DNA of 63,615 nucleotides from Bryobacterales bacterium (GCA_003167495.1 PMSX01000221.1:1-63615); one strand, 5' to 3'. Shown: positions 1 through 13,300, counted from the stretch's first letter. The notes: generated from the letters alone by a model not told the origin. Translations and numbers: made by a program.

Positions 1-140
1 GCCTGCTATCTGTCACAGCATCTGCGCCGCTGTTTCCCGGACATCGCGCTGCCCTGCACGCCGAACGGCTGCCCGTAGTTCCGCTGGCTGCCTCCGTCTC
101 CCACCTCTCAGCAGTGCCGTTAGGGGGGGCTAGCCTTCTT

Positions 141-159
141 CCAGCCCGCCGGAGGCTGG
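141..159. terminator. Hairpin upstream of mce
   Basis: CCAGCC (141-146) and GGCTGG (154-159) form a perfect 6-bp stem with a 7-base loop, followed by a short T-containing stretch. It may end transcription entering from the left. The rest of 1-204 holds no gene I can recognise; an open frame from base 1 stops at 76-78 and could be the tail of a gene outside the window. A TATACT hexamer at 187-192 could be a -10 for mce, but no good -35 stands at the right distance. Confidence 0.3.
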
Positions 160-204
160 CCTGCCTTCGTTTGTCAATTATCCGCCTATACTAAGAAGAA
201 CCTA

Positions 205-672
205 ATGGAAGACCTGAGGCAAATTCCAGGATTCTTGTTCTTTGATCACATCGCCATCACTGTCAAACGAGGTGAGTTGGAACAGCAGGTAGACCTTTAC
301 AAAACCCTCGGATTTTCGGAAGTTCATCGCGAAGATATGCTCGGGACCGACCAAGTCCGCGAAGTTCTATTACGCCTCGCCGGGGGTCCCAATCTGATTC
401 AACTGCTGGAGCCGCTGAACGCCGATTCGCCAGTGGCAAAACAGCTCGAAAGATCTGGCGGCCGCGGCGGTTTCGCGCATGTGGCGTTTCGCGTCGCCGA
501 TATTCACAAGGCGTTCGAATACATGCGAGGCAAGGGCTTCAAAATCATCGACGCCAAGCCACGCAATGGATCGCGCGGTACGCAGGTCTTTTTCGTTCAT
601 CCGAAAACCACTGAGCAGACGAGTTTTGGCTATCTCATGGAGGTTGTCCAGGAAGGTGCCTCGCATGTCTAA
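205..672 (+). CDS. mce: Methylmalonyl-CoA epimerase
   Basis: Interconverts (2R)- and (2S)-methylmalonyl-CoA in the cytoplasm, linking propionyl-CoA carboxylation to the mutase encoded next. The 155-residue protein is a typical VOC-fold epimerase. The expected metal ligands are visible: His15 (FFDHIAI), Gln66 (LIQLLEP), His92 (FAHVAFR) and Glu146 (LMEVVQ), matching the His/Gln/His/Glu set known from propionibacterial epimerase. The ATG at 205 has a purine-rich AAGAAGAA upstream. The last 8 bases overlap the start of mutA, so the genes are probably translationally coupled. Function is secure from motif and operon context. Confidence 0.95.
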   Translation: MEDLRQIPGFLFFDHIAITVKRGELEQQVDLYKTLGFSEVHREDMLGTDQVREVLLRLAGGPNLIQLLEPLNADSPVAKQLERSGGRGGFAHVAFRVADIHKAFEYMRGKGFKIIDAKPRNGSRGTQVFFVHPKTTEQTSFGYLMEVVQEGASHV

Positions 673-2133
673 TCCAGTGGGAACGGGAATTCTTCAATTG
701 CGCGAGGAGTTCCCACCGGTTTCAACCGCCGAATGGGAAGCCGTGATTCAAAAAGATCTCAAAGGCGCCAGCTACGAAAAGAAGCTGGTTTGGCATCCTG
801 AGCAAGGCGTTTCAGTACAACCTTACTATCGCCGCGAGGCCCTGCAAGCGATTGGTGAAGTGGTTGACTTGGCGCCGGGCGATTTCCCATATACGCGCGG
901 CAACGGCCAGTGCCCGGAAGAAGCACAGGACTGGATACCGCCGGCAGGCGCCGTCCGAGCCGACTACTTACACGAGGCCGGCGCAACCACCGTTCAGGAA
1001 CTCGCTTTTGCCTTGGCGGAAGGCGTAGAAATATTGGCCGCTATCCTTGATGATGAAAGAAGTCTTGACGCAAACGAAACCGTCTTCGTCTACGCGATTG
1101 GCTCCAACTACTTCTTCGAAATCGCTAAGCTGCGAGCGGCGCGCTTACTTTGGTCTACTGCGGTAGCTGCGTTTGGCGACGAAGGTCGAAAAGCTGGCCC
1201 TGTTCGAATCCATGCGCGCACAGCCCGCTTGAATAAGAGCCTCTTCGATCCATATACCAACCTTCTGCGAGTCACTACGGAAGCGGCATCGGCCATGGTC
1301 GCTGGGTGCGACTCTCTCACCGTGGAATCGTTTGGCTTTGCTCCGCACTTGAGTGCCAATGTGCAGCGCGTCCTCCGAGAAGAGGCATATCTCACCCGCG
1401 TGTCAGATCCCGCCGGAGGTTCCTATTACGTCGAAGCCCTAACAGATCTCCTGGCAAAAAAAGCATGGCAGTTGTTTCAAGAAGTCGAAGCCGCCGGTGG
1501 GTGGTCTATTGCGCTTCAATCTGGGCTTGTCGAGAAAGCACTCACTCAGTCGCGTGAAGCGCAAGCCGCGGCCGTGTCGTCGCGGCGTCGCACTCTCGTG
1601 GGAGTAAACAACTATCCTGACGTTTTGGAAAAGGCCTCCAGCGTCCAGCTAGCCGCACGGACAGTACCTCCCACTCCGCTGCCGAATGATCTTTTCCCCC
1701 AAACCCGCCTCGCTGAGCCGTTTGAAGCAATTCGCCGCCGCACCGCTGCTCACGCACGCAAAACCAGACGCTACCCCAAAATTCTCCTTCTCAAACGCGG
1801 CAATCCGAAGATGAAACTCGCGCGGGCTACGTTCTGCTTGAATTTTTTTGGTTGTGCCGGGTTCGATCTGGTTGAAGCGGAGCAGTACGCAAACACCGAT
1901 GCCGATCTCATCGTTCTTTGCAGTTCTGACGCCGAGTATCCACCTTTCGCGCGGGAGGTCTGCCGCGCCACATCCGTACCGGTGCTGGTAGCCGGTAATC
2001 CGAAGGAACAATTTGCTGAGTTACAGTTGGCGGGCGTGCAAGACTTTGTACACTTCGCCTCAAATGCCGTCGAGACGCTGACACATTGGCAGAACAGATT
2101 GGGCATGGATCCATTTCTGGAAGGTGTCACGCC

Positions 2134-2137
<4 letters not shown>
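665..2137 (+). CDS. mutA: Methylmalonyl-CoA mutase, small (beta) subunit
   Basis: Non-catalytic partner of MutB in heterodimeric adenosylcobalamin-dependent methylmalonyl-CoA mutase. It is 490 residues from the ATG at 665, which overlaps the mce stop; an upstream in-frame ATG at 479 lies wholly inside mce and was rejected. The TIM-barrel part is recognisable ([20 protein letters not shown]), and a C-terminal flavodoxin-like domain follows. In that domain the cobalamin-binding DxHxxG signature of MutB is replaced by GNPKMKLA with no histidine, the usual degeneration in small subunits. MutB starts inside its stop codon (GTGA). Confidence 0.93.
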
Positions 2138-4270
<2,133 letters not shown>

Positions 4271-4290
<20 letters not shown>

Positions 4291-5275
4291 AACGTTCCGC
4301 CGGCTCACTCCAGAGCGCTACGTCGAGGGCATTCTGTGCGGTGACCGAGCCGTTCTGGCCCGCGCCATCACGGTGGTCGAAAGCGTTTTGCCGGAAGACG
4401 CCGTTCTGGCGGACGTATTGCTCGCTGCCGTCCTTCCCCGAACCGGCAAAGCACGCCGTGTCGGCATTACCGGTGTGCCCGGTGCGGGTAAGAGCACTAT
4501 GATCGATGCCCTGGGCATGCATCTGATTCAAAACTACGGCCAGAAGGTTGCCGTCTTAAGCGTTGACCCATCAAGCCCGATTTCGGGCGGCAGCATTCTG
4601 GGTGACAGGACGCGTATGGAGCGGCTCTCCGTCAACCAGAACTCGTTCATCCGGGCCTCGCCGGCGCGTGGGCATCTGGGAGGAGTCGCTCGGCACACCC
4701 GCGAAACCATTCTGTTGTGTGAGGCTGCGGGGTACGCGAACATTCTTGTCGAAACCATCGGCGTCGGGCAGTCTGAGACGGCCGTTCGGTCCATGACGGA
4801 TTTCTTTCTTCTTATCACGTTGGCCGGTGCCGGCGACGAGCTTCAGGGCATAAAACGCGGCATACTCGAAATGATCGATTGTATAGTCGTCAACAAGGCC
4901 GATGGCGACAATGTGGCTAAGGCCGACGCCGCGCGAGTCGCCTATTCCAACGCTCTGCACTTGTTCCCCCCAACTCCCGATGGGTGGGCGCCTCCCGTCC
5001 TATGTGTCTCTTCACTCACGGGCCACGGCATCCCTGAGGTATGGGAAATCGTCTCCCAGCATCATTCCCGCCTGGAGGCCAATGGCTATCTTCTCGTCCG
5101 GCGTAGGAATCAATCCATCGAATGGATGCGCGAACTCATCTCCGATGGACTCACCGAACGTTTCCGCGCGCATCCAGCCGTCGCCTCCCAGATGCCGGTA
5201 TTAGAGAATGCCGTCCGCAACAACACTCTCACCCCGGTGGCCGCCGCTCGCATCTTGCTTTCAACTCTCATCTGA
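4271..5275 (+). CDS. meaB: MeaB-type GTPase, methylmalonyl-CoA mutase chaperone
   Basis: G3E-family P-loop GTPase that guards methylmalonyl-CoA mutase and gates delivery of adenosylcobalamin. It has 334 residues and starts with GTG inside the end of mutB. Visible motifs are a Walker [10 protein letters not shown] at residues 68-76, [18 protein letters not shown], a switch-like [10 protein letters not shown], and the base-specificity motif NKAD. Length and motif order match MeaB/ArgK. The overlap with mutB makes a co-translated mce-mutA-mutB-meaB unit. Bases 5276-5340 hold only a weak hairpin. Confidence 0.95.
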
Positions 5276-5340
5276 AGAGAGTTCTAACCGACCGCAGCTT
5301 CGGGACGGTCACGGCTTCTTCATGACGAAGCCAATTTACT

Positions 5341-7341
5341 ATGTTCCGGCCCAAAATGTGCAAACATAGCCAAATGAGAGTATTCGCACTCCTGGTTGGC
5401 TGCTGCTTTTTTCTTTACTCGGATGTGAGCAACTCCTGGACACCGGAGTTCTCTATGCAAGTCCGCACCATTGGATCTGTGGTGCCGTCGCCGGACGCCC
5501 GATGGGTCGCTTATACAGAGGTCAAAGCAATCGCCGAGGGAGAGCGCAGCGAGTTAGTGACGCAGATCTTCCTTGCGCGGGCGGATGGAACGCGGCGATT
5601 CCAGCTGACGCGCGCCGAGAAAGGTTCGAGCGCGCCAACGTTCTCGCCGGACGGGCGGTATGTTTATTTTCTCTCCGACCGCTCAGGCAAAAGCAATATC
5701 TATCGCGTTCTCGTGGCGGGTGGCGAAGCTGAGATGCTGACCGATGTGAAGGGCAGCATCGGCGAATTCAAGGTCTCTCCGGATGGGAAAACGGTTGCGT
5801 ACGCGGGATATGAGCCGCCACCGGATCTCGAGAAGGCGCACAAGGAGAAACGGGATTTCCGCGTCGTGGACGCCGACCCCGAGAATTTCACCCTCTACAC
5901 GATTCCGGCAGAAGCCAACGACGAAGGCAAGCGGGAGGCGAAGAAGCTATTCGAAGCCAAGTACCATGTGGCGAGTTTTGACTGGTCGCCGGACGGCAAG
6001 AGCATCGCGTTTGAACACTGGCCCACGCCCCTCGCTGACGACTGGACCAAGGCAGACATCGCGGAGGTTGAGGTGGTCACGGGTCATGTGATAGACATTG
6101 CCAAAACATCCGCGGCCGAGAGTACTCCGCACTATTCACCGGACGGGCGCTACCTCGCGTTCGACAAGACATCGGAGAAGGTGCACTGGCCAGGCGACGC
6201 GCATATCGCCCTGTTGAACCGGGCGAGCGGCGAGGTACGTTTGTTGCCGGATACGTTCGACGCTAAGCCCGCGCTGTTGGGGTGGGCCGCCGATTCGAAG
6301 AACCTCGTGTTCATGGAGCCGAAAGGAACGCGTAGTGAGCTTTATTCCATGCCAATTGATGGCCCGCCGCAGAGCCTTTATCTGCCGGAGAAAGGCGTGG
6401 TCGGAGGAGGCGCCGCCCTGAACGTGAGCGGAACTCACATAGGATTCAGCCATGAGAGCAGCGCTGACGCACCGGAAGCGTATTTCATGGCGCTGCAAGG
6501 CGGCGGCCAGCCTGTCAGAATCAGCCGCGCGAACGATGACCTGGCTAAGCCCGCTCTTGGGGAAACGAAGGTGATCCGCTGGAAATCGAAAGACGGCCAG
6601 GAGGTGGAGGGCTTGCTCACGTTGCCGGTTGGTTATGAGACGGGCAAGAAGTATCCGCTCATCTTGAACATCCACGGCGGTCCGGCCGGCGCTTTTGCTG
6701 AGACCTTTATTGGACGCTTCAGTGTCTATCCGATTGCGGCATTTGCGGCTCGCGGATACGCAGTGCTGCGCCCGAATCCTCGAGGGTCCAGTGGTTACGG
6801 CAAGCAATTTCGCTACGCGAATGTGGCCGATTGGGGCGGCAAGGATTTCGAGGATGACATGAGCGGCGTGGATCAGGTGATCGCGATGGGAATTGCCGAT
6901 CCGGATCATCTTGCCGTATTGGGCTGGAGTTATGGCGGTTTCATGACAAGTTGGGTGGTCACTCACACAGACCGCTTCAAGGCCGCGGTCGTCGGCGCTG
7001 GTGTCACCGACCTGTGGAGTTTCACCGGAACCTCCGACATTCCCGGCTTTCTGCCTGACTACTTCGATGGCGACCCTTGGGACCAGTTCCGCAATTTTGC
7101 CGATCATTCGCCAATCACCTTTGTCAAAAACGTGAAGACCCCGACCCTCATTCTGCATGGCGAGGCTGACATTCGCGTTCCAACGAGCCAAGGGTATGAG
7201 TTTTATCACACGCTGAAAAAATTGGGTGTGACCACGAAGATGGTGGTGTATCCACGCACTCCGCACGGGCCTCGCGAGCCGAAATTCATTCTCGACATCG
7301 CGCAACGAAATATCGAATGGGTTGAAACGTACGCAAGGTAA
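5341..7341 (+). CDS. Secreted S9-family peptidase (DPP/acylaminoacyl peptidase type), copy 1
   Basis: Serine exopeptidase of the prolyl-oligopeptidase clan, predicted to be exported. It has 666 residues from ATG 5341; a second in-frame ATG at 5374 begins the hydrophobic signal segment MRVFALLVGCCFFL and may be the real start. A beta-propeller with WD40-like SPDG repeats spans roughly residues 40-390, and an alpha/beta-hydrolase domain fills the C-terminus. The triad is Ser530 (GWSYGGF), Asp610 (LHGEADIRVP) and His642 (TPHGPRE). Its stop abuts the start of a paralogue, so the two form a tandem duplication and probably one transcript. Confidence 0.9.
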   Translation: MFRPKMCKHSQMRVFALLVGCCFFLYSDVSNSWTPEFSMQVRTIGSVVPSPDARWVAYTEVKAIAEGERSELVTQIFLARADGTRRFQLTRAEKGSSAPTFSPDGRYVYFLSDRSGKSNIYRVLVAGGEAEMLTDVKGSIGEFKVSPDGKTVAYAGYEPPPDLEKAHKEKRDFRVVDADPENFTLYTIPAEANDEGKREAKKLFEAKYHVASFDWSPDGKSIAFEHWPTPLADDWTKADIAEVEVVTGHVIDIAKTSAAESTPHYSPDGRYLAFDKTSEKVHWPGDAHIALLNRASGEVRLLPDTFDAKPALLGWAADSKNLVFMEPKGTRSELYSMPIDGPPQSLYLPEKGVVGGGAALNVSGTHIGFSHESSADAPEAYFMALQGGGQPVRISRANDDLAKPALGETKVIRWKSKDGQEVEGLLTLPVGYETGKKYPLILNIHGGPAGAFAETFIGRFSVYPIAAFAARGYAVLRPNPRGSSGYGKQFRYANVADWGGKDFEDDMSGVDQVIAMGIADPDHLAVLGWSYGGFMTSWVVTHTDRFKAAVVGAGVTDLWSFTGTSDIPGFLPDYFDGDPWDQFRNFADHSPITFVKNVKTPTLILHGEADIRVPTSQGYEFYHTLKKLGVTTKMVVYPRTPHGPREPKFILDIAQRNIEWVETYAR

Positions 7342-9333
7342 ATGATGAAACTCCACACGATTGGCTTGATTGCCTTGTTGGGCAGCGCTTCGGCGGCGGA
7401 GGCTCCGCAGCAGTGGACGCCGGAAGTATCGATGAAGGTGCACAACGTTACGGAAGTCCTGCCGTCGGCCGATGGCAGTGCTGTCGTCTGGACCGAATCT
7501 ACCGCAGTGATGAGCACAGAGAAGAGCGAGATCAACACGCAACTCTTCTTTGCGCAAAGCGATGGATCTCATCGCCTGCAATTGACGCGCGGAGAGAAGA
7601 GCGCAAAAGCCCCGGAGTTTTCGCCGGATGGTGCCTTCGTTTATTTCTCTTCCGAACGCTACGGGAAGGGAAATCTCTTCCGTATTGCGGTAGACGGCGG
7701 CGAGGCGGAAAAACTGACCGACCTGAAGGGCGAATTGGGCGCCTATCATCTCTCGCCGAACGGCAAGTGGATCGCGTTTAGTGCATCGCCCGAGCGTCCT
7801 GAAGTGGAGACGGCCAAGCGGTTGAAGATGGACTTTCGCGTAATCGACGAAGATCCAGTGGATCAGGCTCTCTACTTGATCGCCACGAACGCCGATAGCG
7901 GCGTTCAGCGATCGGTGAAGAAATTGGTGAGCGGTCCATTCACGGTGGGAGCCTTCGCTTGGTCACCCGACTCGCGCACGATCGCGTTTGAAACGCGGCC
8001 GTCGCCCGATGCCGATGTCTCGCGCAAGAGTGATATTTCGGAAGTGGAAGTGGAGAGCGGTGTCGTGCAGTCGATCGCCAACACGCAGGCTACGGAAGCG
8101 CAACCGGCATACTCGCCTGACGGCCGCTATCTGGCCTTTGTCCGAACGCCGGCGCCGCTGCAACCAGGCCGAATTGTGCTGCATGACCGGAAGGATGCTA
8201 AAGAGCGGGAGTTGCCCGAGTCTTTTGACGGGCAACCGAATCTGGCCGGTTGGGCGGCGGACTCGCGGCAAATCTACTTTGCGGAGGTTAAGGGCACACA
8301 CGCTATTTTGTATTCCATGCCTGTCGATGGCCCTCCACGAGCCGCCTTCGTCCCGAAAGGTACGTTCGGCGCGGGGTTGCGATTGAATGCGCGTGGCACG
8401 TACGCCGGACTGGCCTTGCAAACAGCGTCGGAACCGGTGGAGGCCTATAACCTGGATCTGCATTCGATGAAGCCGGTACAGGTGAGTGCCGCCAACACCA
8501 ATTTGCCTAAACCGCCGCTTGGGGAGACGCAGGTGATTCGTTGGAAGAACGCGGGCGAAGAGTTGGAAGGGCTATTGACGTTGCCGCCTGGTTACGAGAA
8601 GGGAAAGAAGATTCCACTTATCTTGAATATTCACGGCGGTCCATCAGGCGGTTTTACGGAGACTTTCATTGGCGCCGCCGGGTTGTATCCCATCGCCAGT
8701 TTCGCGGGCCAAGGTTGGGCCGTCCTTCGCGTGAACCCACGTGGGTCGACCGGATACGGGATCAAGTTTCGCGCCGCCAACCTTAACGATTGGGGCGGTG
8801 GCGATTATAAGGACTTGATGTCGGGTGTCGATCACGTGATTGAGATGGGCATTGCCGATCCGAATCGCCTGGTGGTGATGGGCTGGAGTTATGGCGGCTA
8901 CATGACCAACTGGGTGATTGGGCAAACCACCCGCTTTAAAGCGGCGGCAACGGGCGCGGGCCTCAGCAATCTGATCAGTATGTGGGGGACGAACGACATT
9001 CCCACGACCCTGGATGATTACTTCTCGGGTACGCCGGTGGAACAGACCGAACGGTACCTGAAAATGTCGCCGCTCTATTATGTGAAGAATGTGACAACGC
9101 CGACGTTGATTCTACATGGAGAGATTGATCCGCGGGTGCCTACCGGGCAAGGCTACGAGATGTACAACGCGCTCAAGCGGCGCGGTGTAGAAACCGTGAT
9201 GGTAGTTTACCCAAGAACCAAACATGGACCGGAAGAACCCAAGTTCGTGATGGACATCATGCGTCGACACGTGGAATGGGTTTCGAAACATCTATCGACG
9301 GCCCAGGCTGTGCCCTTGCGCGCAGCCAATTGA
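7342..9333 (+). CDS. Secreted S9-family peptidase, copy 2 (tandem paralogue)
   Basis: Second DPP-type serine peptidase, 663 residues, starting immediately after the stop of copy 1 (ATGATG at 7342). The signal peptide is MKLHTIGLIALLGSASAAEA. The architecture is the same as copy 1: propeller with SPDG blades, then a hydrolase domain with Ser516 (GWSYGGY), Asp596 (LHGEIDPRVP) and His628 (TKHGPEE). Long blocks align with copy 1 (ILNIHGGP, RVNPRGSTGYG, NDWGG), but substitutions are spread evenly, so the duplication is not recent. Likely periplasmic peptide breakdown. The two copies may differ in cleavage preference. Confidence 0.9.
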   Translation: MMKLHTIGLIALLGSASAAEAPQQWTPEVSMKVHNVTEVLPSADGSAVVWTESTAVMSTEKSEINTQLFFAQSDGSHRLQLTRGEKSAKAPEFSPDGAFVYFSSERYGKGNLFRIAVDGGEAEKLTDLKGELGAYHLSPNGKWIAFSASPERPEVETAKRLKMDFRVIDEDPVDQALYLIATNADSGVQRSVKKLVSGPFTVGAFAWSPDSRTIAFETRPSPDADVSRKSDISEVEVESGVVQSIANTQATEAQPAYSPDGRYLAFVRTPAPLQPGRIVLHDRKDAKERELPESFDGQPNLAGWAADSRQIYFAEVKGTHAILYSMPVDGPPRAAFVPKGTFGAGLRLNARGTYAGLALQTASEPVEAYNLDLHSMKPVQVSAANTNLPKPPLGETQVIRWKNAGEELEGLLTLPPGYEKGKKIPLILNIHGGPSGGFTETFIGAAGLYPIASFAGQGWAVLRVNPRGSTGYGIKFRAANLNDWGGGDYKDLMSGVDHVIEMGIADPNRLVVMGWSYGGYMTNWVIGQTTRFKAAATGAGLSNLISMWGTNDIPTTLDDYFSGTPVEQTERYLKMSPLYYVKNVTTPTLILHGEIDPRVPTGQGYEMYNALKRRGVETVMVVYPRTKHGPEEPKFVMDIMRRHVEWVSKHLSTAQAVPLRAAN

Positions 9334-9559
9334 TTCAGGGAACTCGGCAAACTCGCAAACTCGGGGACCTGCTACCCGTTATCCGATTCCCACGCCCAGT
9401 CATCACAAAACTTCCAAAACCAAATCTCCTTCCTTTTCAATCACATCCGATCAAGAAACCCCTTGAGCGTTCGCCCCACCTCCTAACTTGAAATCGTTTG
9501 AACCCGCCGTCGCGCGCCCAAACAACAACTTTCAATCAAGCGAAAAGGAATCAAACTCA

Positions 9560-10183
9560 ATGCCTACCCCAGCACAAACTCACGCAAACCAGCAAAACTC
9601 TCAAAAATCCACCGGACCTACCTCACAAACCGGCCAGCAAGCCTCTTCTCAAAACGCCATCAAACACGGCCTCGCCAGCCACACCCTTTTCTACATCATG
9701 CCCGACGAAGACGGGCCCAAGTTCAGCCAGCTCGTCGAACGCTTAAGGGCAGAACACCAACCACAAACCCAAACCGAGAACGATCTCGTTGTCCGCATGG
9801 CCCAGCACGAGTGGCTGCGCGCCCGCGCACTCCGTTTTCAAAGCCATTGCCTCGAACCAGACCAGCACGTCTCCTCTACCGAATATTTCTCTCTCTACCT
9901 GCGCTATCAAACCACCAACGAACGCGCCTATTCCCGCTGCCTCCAAGACCTTCTAACACTCAGAGCCGAAAGGAGAAAAGTAGAAATTGGCTTCGTTTCG
10001 CAAAAACGTGCCGCCGAATCCCAAGACCTCAAAAAAGAAGCGCAAAATCTGAAACAACAGCAGTTCGAACTCAAGAAACAGGAGTTCGAATGGAAAAAAC
10101 ACCGCGTCACAACAGCGAGTTCGCTAAACATCCCTGTTCCGCACCCCGAAACCAGCCCCGTAGACCTCGAAATGGCCGCGTAA
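9560..10183 (+). CDS. Hypothetical protein of the 'MPTPAQ...NA.KHGL' family
   Basis: Function unknown. The start at ATG 9560 is preferred over 9488 because AAAGGA lies about 10 bases upstream and because MPTPAQTHANQQNSQKSTGP is the recurrent N-terminus of this family, which I recall as many-copy in Acidobacteriota. It has 207 residues: an N-terminal SxxNAxKHGL motif, a central helical part (LVVRMAQHEWLRARA), and a Lys/Glu/Gln-rich coiled coil near 160-190. Codons are AT- and CAA-rich compared with the peptidases before it. The stretch 9992-10009 matches the core of a dispersed repeat seen elsewhere in the window. Possibly mobile or repeat-associated; no enzymatic motif is visible. Confidence 0.7.
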   Translation: MPTPAQTHANQQNSQKSTGPTSQTGQQASSQNAIKHGLASHTLFYIMPDEDGPKFSQLVERLRAEHQPQTQTENDLVVRMAQHEWLRARALRFQSHCLEPDQHVSSTEYFSLYLRYQTTNERAYSRCLQDLLTLRAERRKVEIGFVSQKRAAESQDLKKEAQNLKQQQFELKKQEFEWKKHRVTTASSLNIPVPHPETSPVDLEMAA

Positions 10184-10297
10184 ACCCCGTATACAAGGTC
10201 GACCATATCGCGCACCTCACAACCCAAACCCGTGGTGCCCTCGCGCTCACCGCCCCACCCCGTGTAACCGAGTGTCCATGAATCCTCGGGTCCAGCG

Positions 10298-10303
10298 TAT
10301 AAT
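10298..10303 (+). promoter_or_regulatory. Candidate -10 box for the TonB-dependent receptor gene
   Basis: A perfect TATAAT lies 75 bases before the receptor start. The -35 region is poor (TGTCCA 19 bases upstream). The intervening leader is AT-rich and ends in a strong ribosome binding site, GGGAGGA, at 10364-10370. Confidence 0.45.
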
Positions 10304-10377
10304 TTAGTAAATCGATTCCCGCCGCGTCTGCGCATCGTTGAGTTTTTCCATTTAATTTTTCTGTGGGAGGAAATTTT

Positions 10378-13300
10378 ATGAGGATTCAAGACGTTCCTGT
10401 TTTACGCGGGGGGCTCTTTGCAATCGTATTAGCCATTTTTTCCATTAGCACCGCGGCCATTGCGCAGCAAACGCTCGGCGCTATAACGGGCACCGTCAAA
10501 GATGTATCCGGCGCCGTAATTCCCGACGCAACCGTAAAGTCGCGCAACATCGCCACCAATCTCGAAGTCATTGAGCATACCCAATCCAACGGCTCCTATT
10601 CAGTCCAGAACATTCCAATCGGCACATATGAGCTGACTTTCACGAAAGCCGGATTCCAGAAAGAGGTTCACACGCAGGTCCTGGTCAATTCCGACCGCAC
10701 CACCACTGTCGATTCCACCCTGCAAGTGGGCGCGCTCAGCAGCACCGTTGAAGTGTCCTCGACATCATCGATGAATCAGGTCGATACCACCACCGGTTAC
10801 GTCGTCGATCAATTGACCATTCAACAAACGCCTCTCGGTACCGGCAGCTTCACGCAACTCGCCATTTTGAGCCCGGGCGTTCACGCCGATTTCCTCGGTG
10901 GCGCGGGAAGCAATTCCGGACTCGGCAATCAGGCCATCTTCGCTAACGGCCAGCGCGACACCAGCAACAGCTTCTCACTCAACGGCATCAGCACCAATAA
11001 TCTCTTCAACGGCAATTCCACCAGTCAAGTAGGCGAGAACCGTTTCGTTCTCAACACCGGCCAGAACTTCGGCGCAGGCGGTTCCATTCAAACCAGTACC
11101 TCCGTATACTCGGCCATCGGCCAGGCACTCCCAACGCCTCCCGTCGAAGCCATCCAGGAGATCAGCGTCAACTCCGCCATGTATGACGCCACGCAGGGCG
11201 CCAACAGCGGCGCGCATATCAGCGTCATCACCAAATCCGGCGCCAACGCCATCCACGGCGAAGCCTATGAATACTTTCAAAACAGCGTCATGAACGCCGC
11301 GCCGTTCTTCTACAATGCATCGCCCGTCATCACCGTGAAAGACCCTTATCTCAACCGCAATCAATTTGGCGCTACGTTTGGCGGCCCCATCAAGAAAGAC
11401 AAGCTCTTCTACTTCCTTTCCTATCAAGGTGTCCGCATCGCCGACGCTTCCGATTCAACCAAAGACGTCACCGTCCCGCTCGGCCTAACCAACGATCGCA
11501 GCCCGCAGGGCATCATTAACGCAGTCCAAAGCAGCTTCTCCAATACCTCCCTCGCAGCCAGTCAGATCAGCCCCGTCGCCTCCGCACTCTTGAATGCCAA
11601 ACTGCCCAGTGGCCAATACCTCATTCCAAGCGCTCAAATCACCAACCCCGCTCAGGCTGCCGCCTTGGGTTACGACGCCGTCACGCAAGGCCCCAACGCC
11701 ACATCGAACGTCGACCAAGGCATCGCGAACATCGATTATGTGATCAGTGACAAAGACCGTTTAACTGGCAAGTATTACGTCCAACAAAACCCCACCACCA
11801 ATCCCTTTGGCGCAGTAGGAACTTCGCTCGGATTCCCGCAACAGCTTTCCGCCGGCAGCCAGGTCGGTTCTATTGACAACTCCGTCATCCTAACCCCGTC
11901 CCTCATCTGGCAACAACATATCGGCTTCACTCGCATGGAGGCGTATTCACACACCGGTCAAGCCTTCACGCCGTCCGATTTCGGCATGAATCTGCTCGGT
12001 TCAAAAACATTTCCGCAAATTGAAATGACAGAGGCCGACCCAACTATTGACGAGGGCCTCCAATTCGGCAGCAGCGTCAGTTTCGGCAACGCAGGCATGT
12101 ACCAAAATCAATGGGAGTACGGCAGCACTCTGAACTGGGTCAAAGGAAAGCACACCCTCTCGTTCGGCGGACAGTGGGATCACACTCAGCTCAACATCAT
12201 CAATAACAATACGTCCGACGACACCATCGATTTCAAAACCTTTGTCAACTTTGTAGAAGGCGCAGTCAGGACTGGAACGTATTCGGCCGCCTTCGCTGGA
12301 TCGGCCGACCGCTATTACCGCTCCGACACAATCGGCGCCTTCGTCAACGATAACTATAAAGTCCGCAGCAACCTCACAGTCACTATGGGACTACGTTGGG
12401 ACTTCGATGGACCTTTATCTGAAAAATATGGCCGCTTAACAGGCTTCAACTCCAATCTGTATTCCTACGACGCCGCTACCGATACCATTACCGGGTCGGG
12501 ACTCGAAATCGCCGGCAACAACAAACAGTTTGGAACACCCGGAGCAAGTGATTCTTTAATGACGCAGCACCAGTGGGTCTTCGCCCCGCGTTTCGGCGTT
12601 GCTTGGACGCCATTCAAAAAGCTGACCATCCGTAGCGGATTCGGTATCTACTCCGACCGTGGCGAGTTTTTCTCTTATCTTTCGCCTAGCGCCGGCGGCG
12701 GTTTTAACGGCCCCTTTGGCGTCACTCTTGCTCCTCCTTTCGTTACTCCCATCTTTGCCGCAAAAGGGGCCACCTTCGCCGCTCCATTCGGAACCACTGC
12801 GCCGGCCGCTCCGCCCGCCAGCGCCGCTGCTTTTCAAGCTTTGCTGCCTAACCTGAGTCAAACGGAATCCGGCGACCTCCCACCCGGAAATCTTTTTGGC
12901 CCCTTCCTCTACGGTGGTTATGACATCAACAATAAGCTCCCCTATTCGGAAAATTGGACCTTCGATATTCAGTACCAGGCCACCAATAGTTTGCTCCTGA
13001 GTGTCGGCTATGTCGGCAACCACGGCTTGCACCAAGTCTTGCCAATCCCGTTCAACCAACCGAACATTGCAACGCCGCAAAACCCCGTCAACGGCCAGAC
13101 TTCGTCTTACGGTGGAGTACTTTACAACCAGCCGGCGAACGAGCCCATCTCGACAAGCGAATATTCCGGCAATGCTCCGGTCCGCGTTCCCTATGTAGGC
13201 TATGACATGAACTCCGTTCTCTACAAGGCCGAAGGCATCTCGAATTACAACGCTCTCCAAATCCAGGCCCGCAAACGGCTGTCGTTTGGTTTGCAGTTCA

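Noticed and set aside
1..78. Open frame from base 1 to the stop at 76-78
   Set aside because: Could be the end of a gene outside the window, but 25 residues without a recognisable motif are too little to call.
479..664. Upstream in-frame start for mutA at 479
   Set aside because: Lies wholly within mce, whose translation is supported by metal ligands; ATG 665 gives the overlap and the correct subunit length.
6136..7749. Minus-strand open frame of 537 codons over the S9 peptidase genes
   Set aside because: Lies opposite two clear peptidase genes with intact triads; the translation is rich in Arg/His, shows no family motif and no start signals, typical of an antisense shadow in GC-rich DNA.
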